Source: BD1-7 clade bacterium (GTDB taxonomy: Bacteria > Pseudomonadota > Gammaproteobacteria > Pseudomonadales > DT-91). From it: 64,000 nt of DNA. Location: positions 385,002 through 449,001 of the forward strand of contig CACSIO010000001.1 of the NCBI GenBank assembly GCA_902705865.1, read 5' to 3'. Numbering within the stretch: the first letter of the stretch is position 1; each line of letters opens with the position of its first letter. The position numbers and the translations under genes are program-made. A model generated the notes under the pieces. That model worked only from the letters and a program-made list of their open reading frames with translations. It did not search any database and had not been told where the DNA came from. Positions 9,583-18,251 of this stretch are shown in pieces.

Positions 9583-9707
9583 GGGAACAACTCCTTTATC
9601 GGTGAGTTACCACCGTTGGATTGAAACCCCGGTGGTCTGTTCCTTGGTAATCGTGTTTTACAGTGTTGATATTGAGCATAGTGCAAAAACGGGTATGAGG
9701 AGATCGG

Positions 9708-10373
9708 GTGTTAAGCTTCAACGAAATCTATCAATTGGCAGTGCAGAAGCAGGGCAGTGCAGAGGCCGTCGAATCACGGCTGCCGACCTATTTATCGGAT
9801 TCCGCGTTGCGTCAAAAATCCGACGACCGTTATTTGTCGGATATCTGCCTACGTGTATTTATGGCGGGATTGAGCCGTAGAATGGTGATGAACAAATGGG
9901 ATGAATTTGAGAAACGTTTTTTTGGCTTTAACCCTAAACGTTGTGCATTTATGAATGCTGACGAAATGGAGCAGCGCATGTCTGATGCAATGCTTATTCG
10001 TCACCTACCGAAAATGAAGGCAATTATCGATAATGCGTTTATGGTGGATGAAATCGCCACTAAACATGGTAGTTTTGGCAATTGGTTGGCTGATTGGCCA
10101 CAAGATGACACGGTTGGGCTCTGGCTGTATCTACGTAAACACGGCGGGCGGCTCGGCGGTAATTCGGCGCCGATCGCTTTGCGGATATGCGGTAAAGATA
10201 CATTTCTACTGACGGATGATGTAATTGATTGTTTAGTGCATCAGCATGTAATCGACAAAAAGCCAACGGCAAAAAAGGATCTGTTTGCGCTGCAGGAGCG
10301 GATGAATCAGTGGCAATCCGAAAGCCAGCGACCCTTGTGTGAAATCAGTAGGATTATCTCACTGGCGGCATGA
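9708..10373 (+). CDS. DNA-3-methyladenine glycosylase I-like protein (Tag family), divergent
   Basis: 221 residues, read from a GTG at 9708 with AGGAG a suitable distance upstream. The segment FMAGLSRRMVMNKWDEFEKRFFGF and the following IRHLPKMKAIIDNA match the Tag helix-hairpin-helix core (compare FQAGLSW and RNRRKI..INNA). The N-terminal Cys/His and C-terminal His/Cys zinc ligands of Escherichia coli Tag are not evident, so substrate range or activity may differ. It converges on the lipoprotein gene across a hairpin. Confidence 0.75.
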   Translation: MLSFNEIYQLAVQKQGSAEAVESRLPTYLSDSALRQKSDDRYLSDICLRVFMAGLSRRMVMNKWDEFEKRFFGFNPKRCAFMNADEMEQRMSDAMLIRHLPKMKAIIDNAFMVDEIATKHGSFGNWLADWPQDDTVGLWLYLRKHGGRLGGNSAPIALRICGKDTFLLTDDVIDCLVHQHVIDKKPTAKKDLFALQERMNQWQSESQRPLCEISRIISLAA

Positions 10374-10389
10374 GCGTGAACCAACACAA

Positions 10390-10413
10390 ATGCTTGCGGG
10401 AGGCCGCAGGCAT
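10390..10413. terminator. Hairpin between convergent genes
   Basis: ATGCTTGCGG-gagg-CCGCAGGCAT forms a ten-pair stem with one GU pair, between the Tag-like gene and the convergent lipoprotein gene. The T-run is poor on both sides, so it is a probable but not classic terminator. Confidence 0.5.
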
Positions 10414-10430
10414 TTATGTAAAGGTTTAAC

Positions 10431-10964
10431 TCAATAGCTTCGAGTTTCAGTATTGGCTAGGTAGTTCAAAACGGCACTGTTTTTGAGGATCTTCTCGACG
10501 GAGTAGGCAATTGCGTTATCAAATGAGCGAGTAATGCCTTCGCTGCTTTTTTCCGTAGGTTGGCCTTCAAATGCAAAGTGCTTTTCAAAACCACGGTCAC
10601 CAATCACAGTGAAATCCATGTGGATTTTCAGATCTTGTTGGTGCGGTTCTAGGTAAAAGTTGTCGACCTGGATAAATACGTTTTTGTTGAGATCTCCATC
10701 AACGGTGCTGTTTTCGTCAATCTCTCGATTAAGTTGGCTGGCGATGGAATTCGCGATGTCGGTATAGCTGGTTTTGAAAGTCACCAGATTGTCCCAAATA
10801 ACCGCGGGTGGTTCTTCTAGGTTGACGCTGGATACAGCAACATCACCGGATACAACAAAGTCGCGAACGTGTTTGTCGTAGATCGAAACATCTTCGGGTT
10901 GGTAAGTTTTAGTGCAGGCGCTCAATGTTGTAGCAAGCAATAAAACGGTGAAAATACGAGCCAT
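10431..10964 (-). CDS. Putative lipoprotein of unknown function
   Basis: A 177-residue protein with a clear lipoprotein signal: MARIFTVLLLATTLSAC, lipobox Cys at 17. The mature part is acidic and mixed alpha/beta, with PPAVIWDNLVTFKTSY near the middle and a late segment FDNAIAYSVEKIL. No aspartate follows the Cys, so outer-membrane sorting is likely. It is monocistronic, ending just after the hairpin at 10390-10413. I do not recognise the family. Confidence 0.7.
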   Translation of the reverse strand: MARIFTVLLLATTLSACTKTYQPEDVSIYDKHVRDFVVSGDVAVSSVNLEEPPAVIWDNLVTFKTSYTDIANSIASQLNREIDENSTVDGDLNKNVFIQVDNFYLEPHQQDLKIHMDFTVIGDRGFEKHFAFEGQPTEKSSEGITRSFDNAIAYSVEKILKNSAVLNYLANTETRSY

Positions 10965-11156
10965 GGAATCATCCCCTATCAGATGTCATGAATTCGCACT
11001 CTTTTTCTCTATGGCGGCGCTTATTGGGTGTTTAGTTTGAAAAATCACTATCGCGTCAGCGAAAGGCGAATCCTACGAATCCGCCAGCAGATTTCAATAG
11101 CAGCAGGCAAAATATGTGCCGCAATCGGTCAACTCTAACACCTTGACTATTTCTTT

Positions 11157-11936
11157 TTAGGATTTAGGGAGGAAGTCGAGACCTAAGCCGGCATTCCAGC
11201 CGCCGTCGACGAGAAACTCACTGCCTGTTGAGTAGCTTGCTTCATCGGTTGCCAGAAACAACGACATGCGCGCGACTTCAATCGCGTATCCGGTGCGTGG
11301 AATGGCGTGATTTTTATAAAATGTATTGAGCTCTTCTTCTTGCATGTTTTCGTCGCCACCCATGCCCATTTCGGTGTTTATGCCGCCTGGGTGAACTGTG
11401 TTAACACGAATTTTATGATGCCCGAGCTCGTTCGCTGCGGCTTTGGTCAAACCACGCATTCCCCACTTGGATGAAGCATACGCAGACAACGAATTTTTGG
11501 CTTGCAGGCCATCGATAGACGAAATATTAATGATCGAGCCACAGCCTGCACGTTTCATTGGCTCTATAGCTGCACGTATACCGTTGTAACAGCCAACCAA
11601 GTTGATGTTGAGGATGTGGGTATATTCTTCCGCCGTTTGCTCGGCAATGGATTTAAAGGCCAAGATACCGGCGTTGTTAACCAGCACATTGAGCGGGCCC
11701 AGTTTTTCTGCGGCTGCGACGGCATCTTGCCAATTCGCTTCATTGGTAACGTCTAATTTGACGAAAACAGCGGCATCACCGAGCTCATCGGCTAGCGCCT
11801 GACCTTTATCTTCAAGAATGTCTGCAATAACGACGTTGGCACCATTTTCAACAAACAGTTTTGCTGTAATGGCACCCATGCCTTGGGCTGCACCTGTGAT
11901 GATGGCGGTTTTACCGGAAAGACGTAATTCACTCAT
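11157..11936 (-). CDS. Short-chain dehydrogenase/reductase (classical SDR)
   Basis: A 259-residue NAD(P)-dependent oxidoreductase. It has the cofactor motif TGAAQGMG near the N-terminus, NNAG in the middle, catalytic Ser in NISSID, and YASSK as the catalytic Tyr-Lys pair. The C-terminal DGGWNAGLG is a usual SDR ending. The Asp after the second beta strand (VVIADI) suggests NAD preference. It resembles 3-alpha/20-beta-hydroxysteroid and other secondary-alcohol dehydrogenases; the substrate is not known. An AATAATAA motif touches the start codon. Confidence 0.85.
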   Translation of the reverse strand: MSELRLSGKTAIITGAAQGMGAITAKLFVENGANVVIADILEDKGQALADELGDAAVFVKLDVTNEANWQDAVAAAEKLGPLNVLVNNAGILAFKSIAEQTAEEYTHILNINLVGCYNGIRAAIEPMKRAGCGSIINISSIDGLQAKNSLSAYASSKWGMRGLTKAAANELGHHKIRVNTVHPGGINTEMGMGGDENMQEEELNTFYKNHAIPRTGYAIEVARMSLFLATDEASYSTGSEFLVDGGWNAGLGLDFLPKS

Positions 11937-11938
11937 AA

Positions 11939-11946
11939 TTATTATT
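11939..11946 (-). promoter_or_regulatory. AATAATAA (CA-type) motif at the SDR start
   Basis: On the coding strand AATAATAA ends two bases before the ATG of the SDR gene. It fits the AANAAYAA pattern bound by Hfq/Crc. It is a single short motif in AT-rich sequence, so chance is a fair explanation. Confidence 0.3.
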
Positions 11947-12009
11947 GGGTCTCGCTGATGTTATTGGATGAGCAACTGCATCGGCAAATTGCGTTGCAGT
12001 TGTCGCGGA

Positions 12010-13083
12010 TCAATCGCGTTTTAGCCGTTGTAGACTTTGATCGAGTCCATATACAAAGTCACGTGAATTTTCAGACAACCACCCGAGGGTTTTATGCATG
12101 CGGTTGACGACGGCAGGCTCCGGGCAGTCGCGCACGGTATCTGCAAATGCCTGCTCCAAATCGTTGCCTTGATAATGCAGTTGTTGCTTGATATCGGCGG
12201 TATCGTAGTAGGCATCAAGCGTGACTATTTTACTGATTTCGCGCTGGTTTAGCCCAGATTGCCAGCCTAACAGGTGCTGTAGGTAGGCGCCCACGTGAGT
12301 GAGGTCGGTAAACCAGTGGCGGTTTAGCTGAGTGATGGTTCGGTCTTTGTGGTTGACGTGACGATTGATGGCTTGCATCAGCTCCGTCCAACTCATGTTT
12401 TCATCGCCAATAGTTAGCGCCCCGGATGTGTTCGTGTGTGTTAAGGCGCCTGCAATAGCTTGAGCCAACGAGGTAACACTCATCACATTCATACCGCCTG
12501 GGGTAACGATCAAGGGCGTTGCCAAACGGACATAGTTAACAACGTTACGCCACAATGGGATGTGGTTGGGTGTGCTGCCAAATACAAACGGGATTTCCAT
12601 GATATTAACTTGGAAGCTGTCGCTCGATAGCGCCAGTGCTTCGCGTTTTTGGTCTGCTCGCGATTGAATGTACGGATGGTCGGCCGCGAGTGTAAGTGTG
12701 GGGTGTTGCTCATCTAGGTAAGTGAATATGGATCCGAGTACGACAGCTTGTGCGACGCCGTGGAAGCGGGCTTTTTCGAGTAGGCTCACACAGTGGGTGA
12801 CATTCTCGCGATAAAAGAACGCATACGGGTCACCAGTTGCCGTGGCTCTCTCGTCAGCGCCAGCGGCGTAAACAACGGCATCGATATCGGTAAATAGCTG
12901 GTTGAAATCGATCTTGTGAAAAAAATGCAGGTCAGCTTGGTGATAGTCGACGTGATCCAGAAATACCTGCCGGGCAGATTCGACGTTGCGGCAAAATAGG
13001 GTCACCTGATGGTTTTGTTGCAGCAATTGGTGAACGATGTGATAGCCAAGAAACCCTGTGCCACCAATAACGAGTACGTGCAT
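12010..13083 (-). CDS. NAD-dependent epimerase/dehydratase-type (extended or atypical SDR) protein
   Basis: 357 residues with an N-terminal Rossmann motif GGTGFLGYHI, the AAGADERA segment after strand 4 and the GSIFTYLDEQHP region usual in nucleoside-diphosphate-sugar epimerase relatives. The canonical YxxxK is not clean: the tyrosine region reads PYIQSRADQKREAL, so catalytic competence is uncertain. AAGGA lies in front of the ATG. The next gene upstream on the same strand is acs, 145 bases away. The substrate is unknown. Confidence 0.8.
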   Translation of the reverse strand: MHVLVIGGTGFLGYHIVHQLLQQNHQVTLFCRNVESARQVFLDHVDYHQADLHFFHKIDFNQLFTDIDAVVYAAGADERATATGDPYAFFYRENVTHCVSLLEKARFHGVAQAVVLGSIFTYLDEQHPTLTLAADHPYIQSRADQKREALALSSDSFQVNIMEIPFVFGSTPNHIPLWRNVVNYVRLATPLIVTPGGMNVMSVTSLAQAIAGALTHTNTSGALTIGDENMSWTELMQAINRHVNHKDRTITQLNRHWFTDLTHVGAYLQHLLGWQSGLNQREISKIVTLDAYYDTADIKQQLHYQGNDLEQAFADTVRDCPEPAVVNRMHKTLGWLSENSRDFVYGLDQSLQRLKRD

Positions 13084-13228
13084 GATTCTAATCCTTTAGT
13101 TGCAGACCTGCTCAGGCCTGCAATAACAGCGGGTAGCGCTTGCTTGATGTATTCAATCGGCGCGATAGTTGTCGCACCGATGAATAAATGCAGCAATTAG
13201 TTATTTCGTTTCAGTCTAACCTGTTCCG

Positions 13229-15166
13229 TTAACGGATCAAACGTTCTTCAATGAGTTTTTCGACCACGGCAGGCGCTGCCAGCGTGGATGTATCGCCAAG
13301 ATTATCGAGCTCGTTGGAGGCGATTTTTCGCAGAATACGTCGCATGATTTTACCGGAGCGAGTTTTGGGTAGCTCTGGTGCAAATTGGACGTATTCTGGT
13401 TTGGCGATAGCACCAATCTCGTTAGCGACAAACTGACGTAACTCGGCCATCAAATCATCGCTGGCATGGTCGTGTTTCATCAGCGACACATAGGCATAAA
13501 TGGCTTCGCCTTTGATGTCATGAGGAACACCAACGACAGCGGCCTCGGCGACACTGTCGTGCAACACTAGGGCGCTTTCTATTTCTGCTGTGCCAAGACG
13601 ATGGCCGGAGACATTGAGCACGTCATCAATACGACCGGTCAACCAATAGTCGCCATCCGCATCGCGGCGCGCGCCATCACCGGTAAAGTAATAGCCTGGG
13701 TAGGTCGAATAATAGGTATCGATTAAACGTTGGTGATTGCCGTAAACATCGCGGATTTGGGATGGCCAACTGGCTTTGATGGCCAGAATGCCGGCGGCTT
13801 CGCCGTCCAGTTCATTCCCTTTTTCATCGAGAATCACTGGTTGAACACCAAAAAATGGGCGTGTTGCCGCGCCGGGTTTCATCATTGTTGCACCAGGCGT
13901 GGGGCTGATCATGATGGCGCCAGTTTCAGTTTGCCACCAAGTGTCGACAATCGGGCAGCGTGTTTCACCGATAACGTGAAAATACCATTCCCATGCTTCA
14001 GGATTGATCGGTTCGCCGACGCTGCCCAGCAATCGAAGTGATTGGCGCGATGTACCGGTAACGAATTCGTTGCCGGCTGCCATGAGTGCGCGGATAGCCG
14101 TAGGTGCGGTATAAAAGGTGTTTACTTGGTGTTCATCGACAATCTGCCAACAGCGTGAGGCATCTGGGTAGGTTGGCACACCCTCAAACATCAATGTTGT
14201 GGCGCCGTTCGCGAGTGGGCCATAAACAATGTACGAGTGGCCGGTAATCCAGCCCACATCTGCCGTACACCAGTAGACATCGCCAATATGGTAATCAAAT
14301 ACATAATGGTGTGTCATGCTGGCGCCGAGCAGGTAGCCGCCAGTGGTATGCATGACGCCTTTGGGTTTGCCGGTAGAGCCAGAGGTGTAAAGGATAAATA
14401 ACGGATCCTCGGCATTCATGGATTCTGCTAGGCAGGTTGTTGGTTGCTCTGCGGTGGCTTGCTGATAATGCACGTCGCGGTTTTCTAGCCAGTGGATATT
14501 CGCACCTGTGCGTTCATACACAATGCAGGTATGCACGTCTGGGCAGTCATTGAGTGCTTGATCGACATTGGTTTTTAGCGGTACGGTTTTGCCGCCGCGA
14601 ACACCTTGATCCGCAGTGATAACGGCTTGGCAGTCTGCATCGAGAATTCGGTCTTTCAGTGAATCCGGTGAGAAGCCACCAAAAACCACCGAATGAACCG
14701 CCCCGATGCGGGAGCAGGCCAGCATGGCATAAGCAGCTTCAGCAATCATCGGCATATAAATACACACACGGTCACCGCGTTGAACCCCTCGGGCTTTTAG
14801 TAGATTCGCCAGCTGGCAAACGTTGTCGTGCAATTGTTGGTAAGTGATATGTCGATGATTACCGGGCTCATCACCTTCAAAGATAATGGCAGTATCATCG
14901 GCCCGTTCAGGTAAGTGGCGGTCGATGCAATTGACACTGACGTTGAGTTTGCCGTCTTTAAACCACTGAACGTCACCGGTGTTTAGGTTTTCTTCCACAA
15001 CGTGGGTGAACGGCTGATCCCAGGAAAGAAAGCGCTGTGCCTGCTCACGCCAGAAAGATTCCGGTGTCTCAATCGACTGGCGATAGAGGGATTCGTATTG
15101 TTCGTTGGTCATGTGAGTGCGTGCTAGCGCACTCTCAAATACGGGATGGTTCTCGATGATATACAT
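13229..15166 (-). CDS. acs: Acetyl-CoA synthetase (acetate-CoA ligase, AMP-forming)
   Basis: Activates acetate to acetyl-CoA through acetyl-AMP for growth on acetate. The 645 residues match Escherichia coli Acs throughout. Visible motifs are the P-loop [35 protein letters not shown], the hinge region [11 protein letters not shown] and the C-terminal [11 protein letters not shown], whose lysine (~606) is the usual acetylation-controlled catalytic residue. AAGGA is 7 bases before the ATG at 15166. An A-rich CA-type motif lies right upstream of that site, suggesting Hfq/Crc control. A terminator after panC separates it from panBC transcription. Confidence 0.97.
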   Translation of the reverse strand: MYIIENHPVFESALARTHMTNEQYESLYRQSIETPESFWREQAQRFLSWDQPFTHVVEENLNTGDVQWFKDGKLNVSVNCIDRHLPERADDTAIIFEGDEPGNHRHITYQQLHDNVCQLANLLKARGVQRGDRVCIYMPMIAEAAYAMLACSRIGAVHSVVFGGFSPDSLKDRILDADCQAVITADQGVRGGKTVPLKTNVDQALNDCPDVHTCIVYERTGANIHWLENRDVHYQQATAEQPTTCLAESMNAEDPLFILYTSGSTGKPKGVMHTTGGYLLGASMTHHYVFDYHIGDVYWCTADVGWITGHSYIVYGPLANGATTLMFEGVPTYPDASRCWQIVDEHQVNTFYTAPTAIRALMAAGNEFVTGTSRQSLRLLGSVGEPINPEAWEWYFHVIGETRCPIVDTWWQTETGAIMISPTPGATMMKPGAATRPFFGVQPVILDEKGNELDGEAAGILAIKASWPSQIRDVYGNHQRLIDTYYSTYPGYYFTGDGARRDADGDYWLTGRIDDVLNVSGHRLGTAEIESALVLHDSVAEAAVVGVPHDIKGEAIYAYVSLMKHDHASDDLMAELRQFVANEIGAIAKPEYVQFAPELPKTRSGKIMRRILRKIASNELDNLGDTSTLAAPAVVEKLIEERLIR

Positions 15167-15173
15167 CCGCTGA

Positions 15174-15206
15174 TCCTTGATGTTGTTATTTTTACTGTTT
15201 GTTTTT
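15174..15206 (-). promoter_or_regulatory. CA-type (Hfq/Crc) motifs in the acs leader
   Basis: On the coding strand AAAAACAAACA (15196-15206) and AAAAATAACAACA (15181-15193) precede the Shine-Dalgarno AAGGA (15174-15178) and the ATG at 15166. The second contains AATAACAA, an exact AANAAYAA match, two bases from the ribosome-binding site. This is the placement of Crc/Hfq translational repression sites in Pseudomonas. Confidence 0.6.
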
Positions 15207-15269
15207 CACTTCTACTTGAGCGCTGCGTTGACGATGCGCACCGCTATGTCGTGACGGATTCGAAAGAGT

Positions 15270-15307
15270 AAGAATAAAAGCGCGCCGGTGCCATGGCAAG
15301 CACCGGT
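15270..15307 (-). terminator. Probable terminator after panC
   Basis: Read on the minus strand, CCGGTGC-loop-GCACCGG (15285-15306) is followed by CGCGC and a T-rich stretch, TTTTATTCTT. It starts 15 bases after the panC stop and separates panBC from acs. Confidence 0.6.
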
Positions 15308-15321
15308 GGGAGATCACTGAT

Positions 15322-16185
15322 TTATGCGGTTGTTGAAAATGCCAGGTTATCGATCAGACGAGTGTTGCCGAGAAAGCTGGCTGCAAGGATCACTGCTTCT
15401 GATGATGCCGGCGACAAGGGTTCAAGTGTGCGGGCGTCGGCAATGTTGAAATAATCTACCGTTAGACCCAATGCATTGAGTGTGCCTCTCGCCCATTGCT
15501 CAACGTCGTTGGGCGCTGTGCCGTCGAGCACCTGTTGTTTAGATTCGCCAATAATGCGATACAAGTTAGGTGCGAGTGCGCGTTGCTCATCATTCATGTA
15601 CTGGTTACGTGAACTCAGTGCTAAGCCATCGTCAGCCCGGTGAGTTGGCGCACCGTGAATACGGGTTGGTAGGCAAAGGTCGTCGGCCATCTTGCGGATA
15701 ATGGACAGTTGCTGGAAGTCCTTCTGACCAAATACAGCGATGTCAGCGCCAACGATATTTAGGAGTTTAGTGACGACCGTGGAAACACCGTCAAAGTGAC
15801 CCGGGCGGCTTGAACCGCAATGGTGACTGCCTAACTCGGGGACGACAACCTTGGTATGTGTTTCCATGCCGTGTGGGTAGATTTCTTCCACCACAGGCGT
15901 AAACAGGAAGTCTGTGTGCTGCGCAATGAGTTTGTCTTTGTCGGCGGCGAGGGTTCTTGGATAGCTATCCAGATCTTCGTTGGCACCAAATTGAAGGGGA
16001 TTGACGAAGATGCTGACGACGACGACATCGACGTGTTTCTGTGCTTCTTCGACTAACGACAAGTGGCCATCATGTAGATTGCCCATCGTGGGTACGAAAC
16101 CGATGGTTTTTCCTTGCTGGCGCTCCTTTGCAAGAGCGTCACGCAGTTCAGCAATATAGGTACAAGTTTTCAGGGATACAGTCAT
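15322..16185 (-). CDS. panC: Pantothenate synthetase
   Basis: Condenses pantoate with beta-alanine using ATP, the last step of pantothenate synthesis. The 287 residues carry the family signatures GFVPTMGNLHDGHLSLV (nucleotide-binding HIGH-like motif), FVNPLQFGANEDLDSYPR, the GQKDFQQ segment and LALSSRNQYM. It follows panB by 27 bases and ends at a probable terminator, so it is the last gene of the pcnB-folK-dNK-panB-panC run. panD, next to panC in Pseudomonas as I recall, is absent here. Confidence 0.96.
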   Translation of the reverse strand: MTVSLKTCTYIAELRDALAKERQQGKTIGFVPTMGNLHDGHLSLVEEAQKHVDVVVVSIFVNPLQFGANEDLDSYPRTLAADKDKLIAQHTDFLFTPVVEEIYPHGMETHTKVVVPELGSHHCGSSRPGHFDGVSTVVTKLLNIVGADIAVFGQKDFQQLSIIRKMADDLCLPTRIHGAPTHRADDGLALSSRNQYMNDEQRALAPNLYRIIGESKQQVLDGTAPNDVEQWARGTLNALGLTVDYFNIADARTLEPLSPASSEAVILAASFLGNTRLIDNLAFSTTA

Positions 16186-16212
16186 GGATACAACAACATT
16201 CCTAACGGCGAA

Positions 16213-17004
16213 TTACTCAAAGGTGTGTTTTTCTTCCGGGAAGCTGCCATCTTTCACAGCCTCGTCGTAGGCTTTTAGAGCGCCCTGGATGCTATCAGTG
16301 CCATCCATAAAGTTACGCACAAATCGAGCCGGTTGAGGGTTAAGCCCTAATAAATCGTGTAAGACCAGCACTTGGGCCGTGGTATGTGCGCCGGCACCGA
16401 TGCCTATGGTGGGCACACTGACCGCCTCATCGACACGGCGTGCGACATCGCTAGGCACACATTCCATCAAGATAATCTGTGCGCCTGCCTGTTCCAGCGC
16501 GACGGCATCGTCGATCAATTGCTGCGCTTGCTGCTCTCCGCGACCTGCAACGCGGTATCCGCCCAGTGTATTGACGGTCTGTGGCGTGAGACCGATATGC
16601 GCACAAACGGGAATGCCACCACATACGAGTGTGCTGATTGTTTCACATAGCCATTGGCCGCCTTCAAGTTTAACCATGTGCGCACCGGCCTGCATCAGGC
16701 GTGTTGCATTGCTGACAGCCGATGCTGTATCGCTGTATGTCATGAATGGCATGTCCGCCATAATCATGGTGTGTGTGTTGCCACGTGCAACGCCGGCTGT
16801 GTGATAACACATGTCATCAATGGTCACGGGTACGGTAGTGCCGTGTCCTTGCAACACCATGCCGAGCGAATCGCCGACCAGAATCATGTCGACGCCAGCT
16901 TGGTTAATCAGGCGAGAAAAAGTAGCGTCGTAGGCGGCGATGACGCTGAACTTTTCTTGGCTGATTTTATTGCGCTGCAACGTGTTGATGGTGACGTTTT
17001 TCAT
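16213..17004 (-). CDS. panB: 3-methyl-2-oxobutanoate hydroxymethyltransferase
   Basis: Transfers a hydroxymethyl group to alpha-ketoisovalerate, giving ketopantoate, the first committed step of pantothenate synthesis. The 263 residues show ITAYDATFSRL-like text near the start, the metal-site motif VGDSLGMVLQG, MADMPFMTY, VKLEGG, AHIGLTPQTV and GIGAGAHTTAQVLVLHDLLGL. Its ATG overlaps the stop of the upstream kinase gene in an ATGA, so translational coupling is likely. panC follows. Confidence 0.97.
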   Translation of the reverse strand: MKNVTINTLQRNKISQEKFSVIAAYDATFSRLINQAGVDMILVGDSLGMVLQGHGTTVPVTIDDMCYHTAGVARGNTHTMIMADMPFMTYSDTASAVSNATRLMQAGAHMVKLEGGQWLCETISTLVCGGIPVCAHIGLTPQTVNTLGGYRVAGRGEQQAQQLIDDAVALEQAGAQIILMECVPSDVARRVDEAVSVPTIGIGAGAHTTAQVLVLHDLLGLNPQPARFVRNFMDGTDSIQGALKAYDEAVKDGSFPEEKHTFE

Positions 17005-17693
17005 GAGTGAACCTCATTGAAGAAACTAGGGTTAAAGTAATGACGGCCATTTTTAATCGTTAACATGTATTGCAACAAGTTGATAAAGGCATCGTCGTCG
17101 TTGATAAGGTCAATCTGAGCAGCGTTGATAATGAGCAGAGGGGCAGCATCGTAGTAGTGGAAAAATTCACTATAGGCCTGGTTAATGGTTTCCAGATAAT
17201 CTGCCTGAATATGCCGCTCAGCTTTGACTCCACGGTCATGTATTCGTTGCATCAATACCGGTGTTGGCGCCTGGAGATAGATCACCAAATCTGGCGATGG
17301 CGCTTCCACGGCAGACAGATTATACACTTGATCGTACAGTGAAAACTCGTCTTCATTGAGGATGCTGCGTGCAAAGAGCCGATCTTTTTCAATGATGTAG
17401 TCAGCTACATGGCTCGGCTCGAAAATATCGGCCTGGCGCAGGTTTTGTAACTGTTCCGATCGTTTGAAAAGGAAGAACAACTGCGTCGCCAATGCGTTAC
17501 GTCGTTGGTTTTGGTAGAAATCACCGAGAAACGGGTTTTCGTCAGCCTCTTCGAGCAGTGGCTGATAGTTGAAAACGTTTGCAATGCGTTTCGCCAACGT
17601 GGTTTTCCCCACGCCTATCGGGCCTTCAATGGCGATAAAGCGCGGCAATTCGTCGGGATTGATGTCAAAAGGTAAGAGAACCTGGGCGTCCAT
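17001..17693 (-). CDS. Deoxynucleoside kinase family protein
   Basis: 230 residues of the dNK/dGK type. The P-loop is FIAIEGPIGVGKTTLAKRIA near residues 20-39, the LID-like arginines appear in DRLFARSILNEDEFS, and LVIYLQAPTPVLMQRIHDRG is the usual strand-helix near the lid. Such kinases phosphorylate deoxynucleosides for salvage. Gene neighbours folK and panB are a recurrent context for this family in gammaproteobacteria. It overlaps panB by 4 bases and lies 84 bases after folK, a gap containing TGTATTTTTACA. Confidence 0.88.
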   Translation of the reverse strand: MDAQVLLPFDINPDELPRFIAIEGPIGVGKTTLAKRIANVFNYQPLLEEADENPFLGDFYQNQRRNALATQLFFLFKRSEQLQNLRQADIFEPSHVADYIIEKDRLFARSILNEDEFSLYDQVYNLSAVEAPSPDLVIYLQAPTPVLMQRIHDRGVKAERHIQADYLETINQAYSEFFHYYDAAPLLIINAAQIDLINDDDAFINLLQYMLTIKNGRHYFNPSFFNEVHS

Positions 17694-17777
17694 GGGCTTT
17701 GGCTACTGTTTTTATATGATCTGATAGTGGCTTACGTAAATGTATTTTTACATCTGTTAGCGGCAAGCTTATCGCTT

Positions 17778-18251
17778 TTAGGCGATTTTTTCTAATCCTG
17801 ACACGTCAGTGTTTAATGCTAATTCGTTAATGACATGACCGTTTGGCATCTTCAGGCTTGATGCAATCTCTGCTAGCGGTATCAGTACAAAGGCGCGTTC
17901 TGTCATCCACGGGTGGGGAATCGACAAGCGCGGGTCATCGATACAGGCGTCATTATATAACAGGATATCCAAATCGAGTGTTCTTGGCCCCCAGTGCTTC
18001 TCGCGGATGCGGTGGTGTGCTTGCTCGATGGATTGCAGTGCATCCAGTAGTGGTAGGGGCTCCAGTACAGTCTGCAGTGCGACAACGCCGTTGATGAAGT
18101 CAGGCTGATCTTGTGGGCCTACCGGCTTCGACCGATACCAGCTGGATTGGGCGCTGATCGTGCCCAATGTTGATATGTCGTCTATCGCTTGATTGACCTG
18201 AGTGAGTGGATTATTCAGGTTGCTGCCCAGCCCAATATAGGCCAGATTCAT
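17778..18251 (-). CDS. folK: 2-amino-4-hydroxy-6-hydroxymethyldihydropteridine pyrophosphokinase
   Basis: HPPK of folate biosynthesis, 157 residues, which pyrophosphorylates hydroxymethyldihydropterin. Diagnostic text is AYIGLGSNLNNP at the start, SSWYRSKPVGPQDQPDFINGV, and the signature RTLDLDILLYND followed by IPHPWMTERAFVLIPLAEI. Its start overlaps the end of pcnB by 4 bases, so the two are translationally coupled. Confidence 0.96.
   Translation of the reverse strand: MNLAYIGLGSNLNNPLTQVNQAIDDISTLGTISAQSSWYRSKPVGPQDQPDFINGVVALQTVLEPLPLLDALQSIEQAHHRIREKHWGPRTLDLDILLYNDACIDDPRLSIPHPWMTERAFVLIPLAEIASSLKMPNGHVINELALNTDVSGLEKIA

Noticed and set aside
13100-13123. Hairpin TTGCAGACCTG-ct-CAGGCCTGCAA downstream of acs
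   Set aside because: One mismatch, a two-base loop and no T-run on either strand; not convincing as a terminator for acs or the epimerase-like gene.
16184-16200. AACAACA near the panC start as a CA-type motif
   Set aside because: The A-rich sequence is on the plus strand; the panC mRNA, from the minus strand, reads TGTTGTT there.
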